Shown here: piece by piece, positions 39,253 through 47,898 of the stretch
Layout: each line of letters opens with the position of its first letter
How positions within the stretch are numbered: position 1 is the first letter of the stretch
Origin: Chitinophagaceae bacterium
Lineage (GTDB): Bacteria; Bacteroidota; Bacteroidia; Chitinophagales; Chitinophagaceae
Assembly: GCA_016787065.1 (NCBI GenBank)
Contig: JAEUVD010000019.1
Coordinates: 1 to 64,000 of the forward strand
DNA length: 64,000 nt
Direction of reading: 5' to 3'
Made by a program: the position numbers and the translations under genes
Notes under the pieces: generated by a model
Told to the model about the DNA's origin: nothing
Database searches by the model: none
What the model saw: the letters and a program-made list of their open reading frames with translations, nothing else

Positions 39253-39332
39253 GTTAGCATCCCGCTAACAACTGTACCCATCCCGCTAACATCAGTTAGC
39301 ATCCCGCTAACATGAGTTAGCATCCCGCTAAC
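39253..39332. repeat. Four tandem 21-bp units, each a palindrome
   Basis: GTTAGCATCCCGCTAAC, itself a palindrome with 6-bp arms (GTTAGC/GCTAAC) and a 5-nt centre, recurs at 39253, 39295 and 39316. A degenerate copy, with the left arm lost (ACCCATCCCGCTAAC), occupies the 39274 position. All starts are exactly 21 bp apart, two DNA turns. They lie 330 bp upstream of the candidate hsdR promoter. The rest of 39132-39807 holds no supported gene. Confidence 0.9.
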
Positions 39333-39663
39333 TTTACATCGTAATCAGCAAGGAGTAATACCCGTTCCGAGAACGGAGGTAACTACTCAAGCACGTTGTG
39401 TATCCAATTGGCTAACATGAACAGTCAACTTGGCATAGCGAATCCCTAAAAATAAAATTGGTTACATACTCTAGTTAGCGAAACGGAGATTCAAGGTGAT
39501 AAAGTAACATCTCGAGGTAATAAAACATGCTCTCACGATTTCAAAATGAAGGTTTAGAATAATATAACAGGCCTTCATGTTAGCTATTCAATAAGTCGTA
39601 TACGTTATTTACTATATCCTGTTAGCAAAATGAAGACTTGGACATTAAAAACAAGGCTTGCAG

Positions 39664-39695
39664 TTTGTAAATTAAACCTTGAATATGTAGATTTG
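39664..39695 (+). promoter_or_regulatory. Promoter of the restriction/defence operon
   Basis: TTTG (39664-39667), 20 nt, then TAGATTTG (39688-39695): a perfect fit to the Bacteroidota TTTG-N19-20-TAnnTTTG promoter. It points to hsdR, whose ATG is at 39808, leaving an untranslated leader of roughly 105 nt. Confidence 0.7.
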
Positions 39696-39807
39696 GGAGG
39701 TGAAGGAGGGAAAGAAAGGAGTAAAAATACATTAGCTTAAAACTTACACTTTGCACCTTTTAAATTAAAAACCGAAAGCAAACCAACTAAAACCTGAATT
39801 AAACTAC

Positions 39808-42354
39808 ATGGCTGACAAAGAAGCTAAAGCGCGAATTAAGATAAACAAAATGCTTGAAGAAGCATCATGGCGTTTTTTTGATTCAGATAAAGGCACGGCT
39901 ACCATTAAACTTGAATCTACTATTAAGATGGAAGATTTGGGTGAAGACTTCGAACATTCAAAAAATGGTTTCATTGATTTTCTATTAGTGGATGAAAACC
40001 AAAACCCGTTAATTGTTTTAGAAGCAAAGAAAGAAAGTTTGAATCCGTTGGTTGGCAAAGAACAAGCAAGAAATTACGCCAAATCGCAAAAGGTTAAATT
40101 CATAATTCTCTCCAACGGAAACCTTCATTATTTGTGGAACATCGAAACAGGAAACCCTGAGCAAATTCAAGTGTTTCCGACACTAGAATCTATTAAACAA
40201 TATTATCATTTTAACCCTGAACCTAGTAAATTAGTAAGCGAAGAAGTCAATCTTGATTATGTTGTTTTAACACAACTGCCAAACTATAAGGAAATTCCTG
40301 AGTTTCAAGACGAAGGGAAAAAGAAGGAGCTCGTTTTTAATTTAAAACTTAGGTTCCTACGATATTATCAATTGGAAGCAGTTAAAGCAGTTCAGAAAGC
40401 TGTTAGTGAAGGTAAAAAACGCTTCTTACTGGAAATGGCAACCGGTACAGGTAAAACCTTAACCTCTGCTGCCATTATAAAATTGTTTTATAGAACTGGC
40501 AATGCCAGACGAATTTTATTTTTGGTTGACCGCTTGGAACTTGAAGAACAAGCCAGAAAGGATTTAAATAACTATTTGAAAAACGACATAAGCACCGTTG
40601 TTTATAAAGAAAGGAAAAACGATTGGCGCAGAGCCGATATTGTAGTTACTACTATTCAATCTCTGATGGTAAATAACAAATACAAAAAACTGTTTTCTCC
40701 TACCGACTTCGATTTGATAGTTTCCGATGAATCGCACCGCCTTTTAGGTGGCGGTAACAGCAGAGCCTTGTTTGAATATTTCTTGGGGTATAAGCTAGGC
40801 TTAACTGCAACGCCTAAGGATTATTTAAAACATTTAGATACGGATAATATTGAAGACCCAAGAGAATTAGAACGACGACAATTGTTAGACACCTATACCA
40901 CCTTTGGTTGTGAAAGTGGAATTCCTACGTATCGCTATACGCTTGCAGACGGCTCCAAAGACGGGTACTTGAAACAGCCCATAGTTGTAGACGCTCGAAC
41001 AAATGTTACTACGAAACTTTTATCTGAACAGGGCTATGAAGTGATGGTAACAGTGGCTACCAGTGAGTATGAAGATGTTTTTGAAGAAGTGAAGTATAAA
41101 CAAAATCATTTTGAACGAAAATTTTTTAGTGAGGAATCCAACCGTGTATTTTGTAAAACATTTATTGAAAACGGTCTAACAGATCCTATCACCGGTGAGT
41201 TCGGAAAGAGTTTGGTTTTTGCTGTTTCGCAAAACCACGCTGCTAAATTGGCTCAGATACTCAACGAATGTGCACACCAATTTTTTCCAGGTAAATACCA
41301 AAGCGACTTTGCTGTTCAAGTAACTTCCAATGTTGCCGGCAGCCAATTAATGACAACTCAATTTGCGGAAGACCAACTTTTAGGAAAAAGTAAGTTCTCA
41401 CCAATTAACGAAGATGGTTACAAAACAAGCAAGGCAAGAATTTGTGTAACCGTTGGCATGATGACTACCGGTTGGGATTGCCCCAATATTCTAAACATCG
41501 GTCTAATGCGCCCTATATTTTCGCCAACAGAATTTATTCAGATAAAAGGAAGAGGTACTCGAACCCATACGTTTGAACATAAATTCAAAAATGAATTAGG
41601 TGAAGAAGAATCTATCTCTATTCAAAAAACGGCCTTTAAGCTTTTTGACTTCTTTGCTACTTGCGAATACTTTGAAGAAAAATACCAATACGATCAAGTA
41701 TTGAAATTACCAACAAGTATGGATACAGGGGATGAAATGCCTTTGGTAGATGACCAAACGATTAAACCCAAACGCGATGGATATGAAAATACAGACAATG
41801 ATTATATAACATACGTAAACGAACATCAGGTTGACTTTACTGGAATGAAGGTGGACCGAATGTTCTTCCAACAATTTGAAGAAAAAGTAAAAACGGATGA
41901 TGAAATAAAACTATTGATGGAAGCTGGCGATGTAGAAGTAGCCACAGCAAGAGCTAAAGAAAAATACGACAATAAACCCGAAGAGTATTTTGATTTAGAA
42001 AAATTGCGTAAGTCATTAAAAATTGACCGTAAAATTAGCTGGCGGGAATTACTGGAACTCATCTATTACGGCAATCAAATTAAGAGCAAAGAGGATTTAT
42101 TAAGCGATGAATTTGATAAGTTCATCAGTACCAACAATGTTTCCAACATTCAAGATTTGCAGGGTTTACGTTACTACTTCGATGCTTACATTACCGACTC
42201 CGACGTTCGCAACATGATAGACCGTCAAGATTTTACAGAATTGTTTCACAACGCAAGTTTTAACGTGGATGATTTTAATCGTGTAGACGATGAAATGAAA
42301 AGCAAATTGCCACACTATATTAAAGCTTATGTGCCAATGCAAAAATTCGTCTGA
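39808..42354 (+). CDS. hsdR: Type I restriction enzyme R subunit
   Basis: 848 aa. The N-terminal nuclease domain (about 1-130) has the PD-(D/E)xK pattern: D57 in FIDFLL, then E72-A-K74 in LIVLEAKK. The superfamily 2 translocase motor follows, with Walker A TGTGKT (212-217), DESH box (307-310), GLTATP and a later GRGTRT-like motif in IQIKGRGTRT. The C-terminal part (about 690-848) fits the EcoEI-type R C-terminal domain, which docks on the M and S subunits. The protein cuts unmodified DNA after ATP-driven translocation. It opens an operon of five genes. The 3' end (from 42331) is copied in the tandem repeat that follows. Confidence 0.95.
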   Translation: MADKEAKARIKINKMLEEASWRFFDSDKGTATIKLESTIKMEDLGEDFEHSKNGFIDFLLVDENQNPLIVLEAKKESLNPLVGKEQARNYAKSQKVKFIILSNGNLHYLWNIETGNPEQIQVFPTLESIKQYYHFNPEPSKLVSEEVNLDYVVLTQLPNYKEIPEFQDEGKKKELVFNLKLRFLRYYQLEAVKAVQKAVSEGKKRFLLEMATGTGKTLTSAAIIKLFYRTGNARRILFLVDRLELEEQARKDLNNYLKNDISTVVYKERKNDWRRADIVVTTIQSLMVNNKYKKLFSPTDFDLIVSDESHRLLGGGNSRALFEYFLGYKLGLTATPKDYLKHLDTDNIEDPRELERRQLLDTYTTFGCESGIPTYRYTLADGSKDGYLKQPIVVDARTNVTTKLLSEQGYEVMVTVATSEYEDVFEEVKYKQNHFERKFFSEESNRVFCKTFIENGLTDPITGEFGKSLVFAVSQNHAAKLAQILNECAHQFFPGKYQSDFAVQVTSNVAGSQLMTTQFAEDQLLGKSKFSPINEDGYKTSKARICVTVGMMTTGWDCPNILNIGLMRPIFSPTEFIQIKGRGTRTHTFEHKFKNELGEEESISIQKTAFKLFDFFATCEYFEEKYQYDQVLKLPTSMDTGDEMPLVDDQTIKPKRDGYENTDNDYITYVNEHQVDFTGMKVDRMFFQQFEEKVKTDDEIKLLMEAGDVEVATARAKEKYDNKPEEYFDLEKLRKSLKIDRKISWRELLELIYYGNQIKSKEDLLSDEFDKFISTNNVSNIQDLQGLRYYFDAYITDSDVRNMIDRQDFTELFHNASFNVDDFNRVDDEMKSKLPHYIKAYVPMQKFV

Positions 42355-42758
42355 ATTGGGATTGATAGGATTTAAGGATGATAAGATGTAAAATAATTAA
42401 AATGAAACACGAAGTACTAACACATAAAATAATCGGTTGTGCCAATGCAAAAATTCGTTTGAATTGGATTGTTAGGATTAAAGGATGATAAGATGAAAAA
42501 TAATTAAAATGAAACACGAAGTACTAACGCTTAAAATAATCGGATGTGCCAATGCAAAAACTCGTCTGAATTGGGATTGTTAGGATTTAAGGATGATAAG
42601 ATGAAAAATAATTAAAATGAAACACGAAATACTAACGCTTAAAATAATCGGATGTGTCAATGCAAAAATTCGTTTGAATTGGATTGTTAGGATTTAAGAA
42701 TGATAAGATAAAATAATTAAAATGAAACACGAAGAACTAACACATAAAATAATCGGTT
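42331..42758 (+). repeat. Tandem array of about 107 bp joining the hsdR end to the GxxExxY start
   Basis: Four consecutive units begin with GTGCCAATGC-like sequence at 42331, 42439, 42546 and 42654 (42759 begins the intact gene), with lengths 108, 107, 108 and 105 bp. Each holds the last bases of hsdR, the intergenic spacer with AAAATAATTAAAATG, and the first roughly 45 nt of the GxxExxY gene. The junction falls in TGTGCCA, a short identity shared by the end of hsdR and codons 12-14 of the GxxExxY gene, so the array probably arose by recombination at that microhomology followed by unequal exchange. Confidence 0.92.
42402..42697 (+). pseudogene. Three truncated copies of the GxxExxY gene start
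   Basis: ATGs at 42402, 42509 and 42617 start reading frames of 28, 24 and 26 codons (stops at 42486, 42581 and 42695) that begin MKHEVLTHKIIGCA or a close variant and then run out of frame into the duplicated hsdR tail (NAKIRLNW). Each keeps the upstream AAAATAATTAAA leader of the intact gene. They could be translated as short peptides or act only as spacers; nothing suggests function by itself. Confidence 0.8.
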
Positions 42759-43135
42759 GTGCCATGAAGGTGCATTCGACTCTTGGTAATGGATTTCAGG
42801 AAGTAATCTATCAGCGTGCATTGGCTATAGAATTTCAAAAGCAAGGCATATCCTTTCAACGAGAAATGGAAATGGTTATTTACTATGAAGGTGTAGAAAT
42901 CGGAACAAGACGAGTAGATTTTTTTGCAGAGGAAAATATTATGATAGAACTAAAGGCATTAATAAAACTTGAGGATGTTCATCTTGCACAAGCCATGAAC
43001 TACTGTCAGGCTTATAACTTGCCCATCGGATTATTGATTAATTTCGGAGCCAAAAGTCTCGAGTTTAAAAGAGTGTACAATGTCAATCACCCGGAAAATA
43101 AAGAGTATACCAAGCAAAATCCTAAAATCAACTAA
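42722..43135 (+). CDS. GxxExxY-family PD-(D/E)xK nuclease-like protein
   Basis: 137 aa. The family-naming motif is G24-F-Q-E27-V-I-Y30, and the nuclease core is R-R-V-D66-F-F...M-I-E76-L-K78, the D...ExK triad of the PD-(D/E)xK superfamily. Such proteins are common in Bacteroidota genomes and frequently inside restriction-modification loci, but their activity is not settled. It lies between hsdR and the hsdM-hsdS fusion, 24 nt upstream of the latter, and is immediately preceded by the tandem repeat derived from its own 5' end. It may be a helper nuclease or a passenger. Confidence 0.9.
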   Translation: MKHEELTHKIIGCAMKVHSTLGNGFQEVIYQRALAIEFQKQGISFQREMEMVIYYEGVEIGTRRVDFFAEENIMIELKALIKLEDVHLAQAMNYCQAYNLPIGLLINFGAKSLEFKRVYNVNHPENKEYTKQNPKIN

Positions 43136-43159
43136 TCCAAGAAATCCTAATTCAGACAA

Positions 43160-45724
43160 ATGTTAGACGCTACAACAAAGAAGAATATCGACGATTGCCG
43201 CGATGTGTTGGTAGGTAAAGTACCCGACCCTAAAAGTCAAATAGAACAGATCACCCTGGCTCTTATCTATAAGTTTATGGATGACATGGATAAAGAAGCT
43301 GTTGAAAAATTTAAAGGCAAAGCAAAATTCTTTACAGGTGACTATGCAAAATACGGTTGGCGAAAATTATTTGACCCATCCTTAAGCGGACAAGACATGC
43401 TAGCATTATACAGCGAAGCATTGGAAAAACTAAATACCAATCCCAACATTCCTGAGCTGTTCCGTAATATTTTTAAAAATGCTTATTTGCCTTACCGCGA
43501 CCCAAGCACCTTAAAGTTATTTTTAAAATACATCAACGAGTTTGAATATAGCCATAGCGAAAAACTAGGCGATGCGTTTGAATACCTATTGAGTGTCATG
43601 GGTAGCCAAGGCGATGCTGGTCAGTTTAGAACACCGCGGCATATTATTGATTTTGTAACCGCCTGTGTGAACCCGAAGAAGAACGAAACCGTGCTTGACC
43701 CTGCTTGCGGTACTGCAGGTTTCTTATTGAGTGCCTATAAGCACATACTCAACCAAAACACGGACAAACGGCAAGGGGATAAACTAAAGCCTGACGATAG
43801 AAAAAAACTAGCTACCCATTTCGTGGGTTACGACATTAGTCCGGATATGGTGCGCTTAAGTTTAGCTAATATGTATTTACATGGTTTTACAACACCACAA
43901 ATACATGAGTATGATAGTTTAAGCAGTGAAGACCGATGGCAAGAAACCTTTGATGTGATATTGGCCAATCCACCCTTTATGACACCGAAGGGAGGCATAC
44001 GACCACACAAAAAATTTGGGGTACAAGCCAACAAAGCCGAAGTATTGTTTACCGATTACATTGCCGAACACTTAAACACTAACGGACGAGCAGGCATTGT
44101 AGTACCCAACGGCATTGTAGCCACCAGCCAAACGGCTTATAAGCAATTACGTAAAATGTTGGTTCAAGACAGTTTATTAGCCGTTATCAGTTTGCCTGCT
44201 GGCGTGTTTCAACCGTATAGTGGGGTAAAAACTTCGGTACTTCTTCTCGATAAAAAACTAGCAAAGAAAAGCCAACATATTTTGTTTTTGAAAATTGAAA
44301 ATGATGGTTTTGATTTAGGAGCACAACGCAGAGAGATTGATAAAAACGATTTGCCTTTGGCATTGCAAACCTTGGAAGCGTATAAAGCAGTATTAGAATC
44401 CGCAGGATCAGAGGATAAAGGAGTTGAAGGAAAGCTATTTGATAAGATTATAGAAAGATTAAAATCCAATAATCCTGAAATCAAAGAAATCCTAATTCAG
44501 ACAATGGCGTCGTTGGTTGAGAAAGAAATTGTTTTGGGAAATAAGGATATTGTTTTAAGTGGTGAAAGGTATTTTGAAACAGAACAATCTAAACCAGAAT
44601 TTAATTTAGTAAAGTTAGGGGATGTAGCAAAATTAGTTGGAGGAAGTACACCCTCAAAGGATAACTCATTGTATTGGGAAAAAGGAAATTTAGATTGGAT
44701 TACTTGTTCTGATTTTTCAAGTAACCAAATGTATATTGAAGATTCAATAAGAAAAATTACGGATAAAGCAGTCAAGGAAAATTCAACTAGAATTATTCCA
44801 GAAGAGACATTGGTTTTGGTGACTAGAGTTTCATTAGGAAAAATGGCATTTGTCCGCAAGCCAACCGCACTAAACCAAGACCTAACGGCATTGCTTTTTG
44901 ACGAAGAAAAAATAAATAAGCTTTATGCATATTACTTCCTAAATTCAATTGCGGACAAAATACAGCATGCAGGACACGGCGCAACCGTAAAGGGTGTAAC
45001 AAGAGATTTTGTAAAGGAAATTGAAATCCCTCTTCCCCCACTCGAAATACAACAACAAATAGTAGCTGAAATAGAAGGCTATCAAAAAATAATTGATGGT
45101 GCGAAGCAAGTAGTAAATAACTACAAACCGAATATTACCATTAAGCCGGAATGGGAAATGGTGGAGTTGGGTGCAATAGGTAAAATAAGTATGTGTAAGA
45201 GAATTTTTAAAGAACAAACAACAGATAAGGGCGATATTCCTTTTTACAAAATAGGAACATTCGGTGGCGAACCAGATGCATTTATTAGCCAACAATTGTT
45301 CAATGAATATCAAACAAAATTTTCTTATCCCAAAAAGGGAGATATTCTAATTTCAACCACTGGCACTATAGGAAAAATTGTAGTATTTGATGGAAAACCT
45401 GCTTATTTTCAAGATTCAAACATAGTTTGGATAGCCAATAATGAAACAAAGATTTTAAATACTTTTTTGAAAATATGCTACCAAACTATTAAGTGGCGAC
45501 CATCTGAAGGAGTTACGATTGCAAGGCTATATAATCGTATAATTGAAGAAACAAAAATTCCATTTCCATCAATTGAAGAACAATCCGAAATCGTTGAACG
45601 TATAGAAGAAGAGCAAATCGTAGTAAACGGCAATAAAAAACTCATTACCCTTTTTGAACAAAAAATAAAAAACAAAATAAATGAAGTTTGGGGTGTGAAG
45701 GAGAAAGAAACTTTAACAAATTAA
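43160..45724 (+). CDS. hsdM: Type I methyltransferase fused to specificity subunit (HsdM-HsdS)
   Basis: 854 aa, too long for HsdM alone. Residues about 1-460 are an N6-adenine methyltransferase: HsdM N-terminal helices, GQFRTPR (154-160), SAM motif VLDPACGTAGF (from 178) and catalytic NPPF (270-273). From about 475 two HsdS target-recognition domains follow: TRD1 begins LVKLGDVAKLVGG and ends LPPLEIQQQIVAEIEGY, TRD2 begins MVELGAIGKISM and ends FPSIEEQSEIVERIEEE. A normal HsdS has this pair separately. The fused chain would methylate and recognise DNA itself and needs only HsdR for cutting. It is 9 nt upstream of the NACHT gene, so translation may be coupled. Confidence 0.93.
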   Translation: MLDATTKKNIDDCRDVLVGKVPDPKSQIEQITLALIYKFMDDMDKEAVEKFKGKAKFFTGDYAKYGWRKLFDPSLSGQDMLALYSEALEKLNTNPNIPELFRNIFKNAYLPYRDPSTLKLFLKYINEFEYSHSEKLGDAFEYLLSVMGSQGDAGQFRTPRHIIDFVTACVNPKKNETVLDPACGTAGFLLSAYKHILNQNTDKRQGDKLKPDDRKKLATHFVGYDISPDMVRLSLANMYLHGFTTPQIHEYDSLSSEDRWQETFDVILANPPFMTPKGGIRPHKKFGVQANKAEVLFTDYIAEHLNTNGRAGIVVPNGIVATSQTAYKQLRKMLVQDSLLAVISLPAGVFQPYSGVKTSVLLLDKKLAKKSQHILFLKIENDGFDLGAQRREIDKNDLPLALQTLEAYKAVLESAGSEDKGVEGKLFDKIIERLKSNNPEIKEILIQTMASLVEKEIVLGNKDIVLSGERYFETEQSKPEFNLVKLGDVAKLVGGSTPSKDNSLYWEKGNLDWITCSDFSSNQMYIEDSIRKITDKAVKENSTRIIPEETLVLVTRVSLGKMAFVRKPTALNQDLTALLFDEEKINKLYAYYFLNSIADKIQHAGHGATVKGVTRDFVKEIEIPLPPLEIQQQIVAEIEGYQKIIDGAKQVVNNYKPNITIKPEWEMVELGAIGKISMCKRIFKEQTTDKGDIPFYKIGTFGGEPDAFISQQLFNEYQTKFSYPKKGDILISTTGTIGKIVVFDGKPAYFQDSNIVWIANNETKILNTFLKICYQTIKWRPSEGVTIARLYNRIIEETKIPFPSIEEQSEIVERIEEEQIVVNGNKKLITLFEQKIKNKINEVWGVKEKETLTN

Positions 45725-45733
45725 AAAATCCAT

Positions 45734-47896
45734 ATGAATGCAACATTTATAAATCAATTAGACGAATTATATACTAGGTACGGATATGAACCTAGAAAAG
45801 GAAAAGAAACTCGTGTTTATCTATTCACGAAGAGTATTTACAATGGCGCAGACATTGTAAAAACCGGGACGGAAGAAGAAGCTGAAAAACTACAAGCAGA
45901 CTATTCCAAAGGTGGCTATGCCGTTAAAGTTCGTGAATTTAAAACCATTAAGGAAGCAGAAGATACTTTATTCAAAGATTTCTTTAAAGCTGAAGGAGTA
46001 ATTTATAATCTTAAAAAACGATATGAAGGATTTGTTCAAAAGTTGATGAATAATCTACCTGAAAACGCGCAATATCAATACATACGAAGCTCCTACGATT
46101 ATATCGAATATAGCCTTGAACAAGACATTACCAAAACCATTTCAATTGGAGCTGATGATAATTACAATTCTCTAGTTAGCAAAGTTGTTAAGCAAATTAA
46201 TGAACATAAAGGACCTCTCCTAATAATTATCGAAGCTGCCGCGGGTTATGGAAAAACCTGCACAGCATATGAAATTTTACAGGAATTCATTTCAATTCCA
46301 AGTTTCAAACTCCCATTCTTTACAGAACTTTCAAGAGATAGAAGCGCGAAAATTTTTAAACATATTCTTCAATTTGAGATAGAGGAGCAGTTTTCAAATC
46401 GAGTTGATTCTAACTTAGTAATTCATCAAATAAAGAGTGGTAGAATTCCACTTATTATTGATGGTTTTGATGAGTTAATTTCTAAAGACTTTTCATTTTC
46501 ATCTAACCAATTTGATCAAGTTGAAAGTATGCTCTCAACAATAGTAGACTTGTTAACGGAAAATGCTAAAATAATAATTACCTCAAGAAAGACAGCAATT
46601 TTCAATAGCGAAGAATTTCACAATTGGATGATTGATAGAGATATAAATTATACGCTTACGAAAATTACAATATCAGAACCAAAAATAGAAAATTGGCTTA
46701 ATAAAGAAAGACTTGAAGTAATTAATTCAAACAATTTTCCCGTTGAACAAATTGCTAATCCAGTTCTACTAACATATTTGCGTTATGTAAAAATTAATGA
46801 ACTTAAAGAAATGATCAATGGAGACAGATCTATAGTAAGCCGATACTTCGATTTCTTACTAACCAGGGAACAAATTCGTCAAAATTTATTAATAGAACCC
46901 GAAACACAACTGCGAATTTTCAGAAAATTAGTACGTCTGCTTACTGAATGGGATACTAAAGCAGAACCTAAAGAATTTATTAAGGAATTAATTATAGATT
47001 ATAACAAAACAATACTTGAAGATACCAAACGAAAATATACACCTGACAGACGTCCTAGAGTAGATCAATTAGCGGACATTCTTTCAAATCATGCATTTCT
47101 GGATCGTAAAGAATCAGGTAAAATCGGGTTAGTTAATGAATTTGTTTTAGGGACATTAATTGCGGAGAACCTTATCCATGGAAAATATCAACAATATAAT
47201 CAAAAATTTTATGACAATATCACTCAGATGTTCGCTTTACTAGCTGTTCAAGCCTTTCAAGTTCAACCAAAAGAAAATAAAGAATTGCTTTGGTGCGTAT
47301 TCAATCAATTTCCTTTTAATTATGATCCTCAATTTTTTTTCAAGATTGATGTTGATTTCAAAAATGAGATAATTCGAGAATATAAACTTGCACCATTAAA
47401 TGACTTTCATTTAGAAGGATATTCATTTACCAAAATTGATCAATTTGAATCAACTACATTTACGGGCTGTACTTTCAAAAATTGCAAATTCGCTTTAACG
47501 GCTTTCAAAAATTCATCTTTTGTAAATTGCTATTTCTATAACTGTGAATTAAATACTAATGGTGAAGCATACTCTGATTGCTATTTCACGGTTTATGGAT
47601 GTATTGATGACAACGGCTTTGTAAATAAAGTTTATGAAAGTGAGCTATCAGCAGGTACCACAGAAATTAATATTGAAAAAAATATACTTGAGTTATACTT
47701 CAAAAAGGGAAGTTTAAAACCAAGACATAGACAATTATCTCACATCAAAAATGAGCTTTCTGAATATGACTTTAAAACAATTAGTAAATCTATTCATAAA
47801 CTTGAGAAAGATGGATACATTCAATTAAACGGAGATTTAAGTTTTCTAACAAGAACCGGAATTTCTTTTTATAACGATAAATACAGGAATCTTTAA
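45734..47896 (+). CDS. NACHT-type STAND NTPase with pentapeptide-like and winged-helix-like regions
   Basis: 720 aa. The N-terminal part (about 1-155) is not recognised. The NTPase core has Walker A G171-Y-G173-K174-T175 (EAAAGYGKT), Walker B LIIDGFDEL (240-248), and a sensor-type IIITSRKT (280-287), followed by NPVLLTYL, typical of the NACHT winged helix area. About 556-605 are pentapeptide-like repeats (FTGCTFKNCKF, FKNSSFVNCYFYNCEL). The last 65 residues look like a winged helix. NACHT proteins in bacteria are frequent anti-phage sensors that oligomerise after recognising a phage feature. Here the effector appears not to be fused but encoded 2 nt downstream as an RSH-like enzyme, and the upstream gene is hsdMS, 9 nt away. 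Confidence 0.85.
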   Translation: MNATFINQLDELYTRYGYEPRKGKETRVYLFTKSIYNGADIVKTGTEEEAEKLQADYSKGGYAVKVREFKTIKEAEDTLFKDFFKAEGVIYNLKKRYEGFVQKLMNNLPENAQYQYIRSSYDYIEYSLEQDITKTISIGADDNYNSLVSKVVKQINEHKGPLLIIIEAAAGYGKTCTAYEILQEFISIPSFKLPFFTELSRDRSAKIFKHILQFEIEEQFSNRVDSNLVIHQIKSGRIPLIIDGFDELISKDFSFSSNQFDQVESMLSTIVDLLTENAKIIITSRKTAIFNSEEFHNWMIDRDINYTLTKITISEPKIENWLNKERLEVINSNNFPVEQIANPVLLTYLRYVKINELKEMINGDRSIVSRYFDFLLTREQIRQNLLIEPETQLRIFRKLVRLLTEWDTKAEPKEFIKELIIDYNKTILEDTKRKYTPDRRPRVDQLADILSNHAFLDRKESGKIGLVNEFVLGTLIAENLIHGKYQQYNQKFYDNITQMFALLAVQAFQVQPKENKELLWCVFNQFPFNYDPQFFFKIDVDFKNEIIREYKLAPLNDFHLEGYSFTKIDQFESTTFTGCTFKNCKFALTAFKNSSFVNCYFYNCELNTNGEAYSDCYFTVYGCIDDNGFVNKVYESELSAGTTEINIEKNILELYFKKGSLKPRHRQLSHIKNELSEYDFKTISKSIHKLEKDGYIQLNGDLSFLTRTGISFYNDKYRNL

Positions 47897-47898
47897 TT

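Noticed and set aside
39123..39323. A 66-codon minus-strand frame through the 21-bp repeats with a repeated heptapeptide (MLTDVSG-like)
   Set aside because: The peptide repeat is a by-product of the 21-bp DNA period; there is no recognisable domain beyond it, it overlaps the SRPBCC gene end, and the palindromic DNA explains the pattern better.
42331..42758. CRISPR or transposon end repeats
   Set aside because: The units are fully accounted for by duplicated ends of the two flanking genes; there are no spacers, terminal inverted repeats or transposase.
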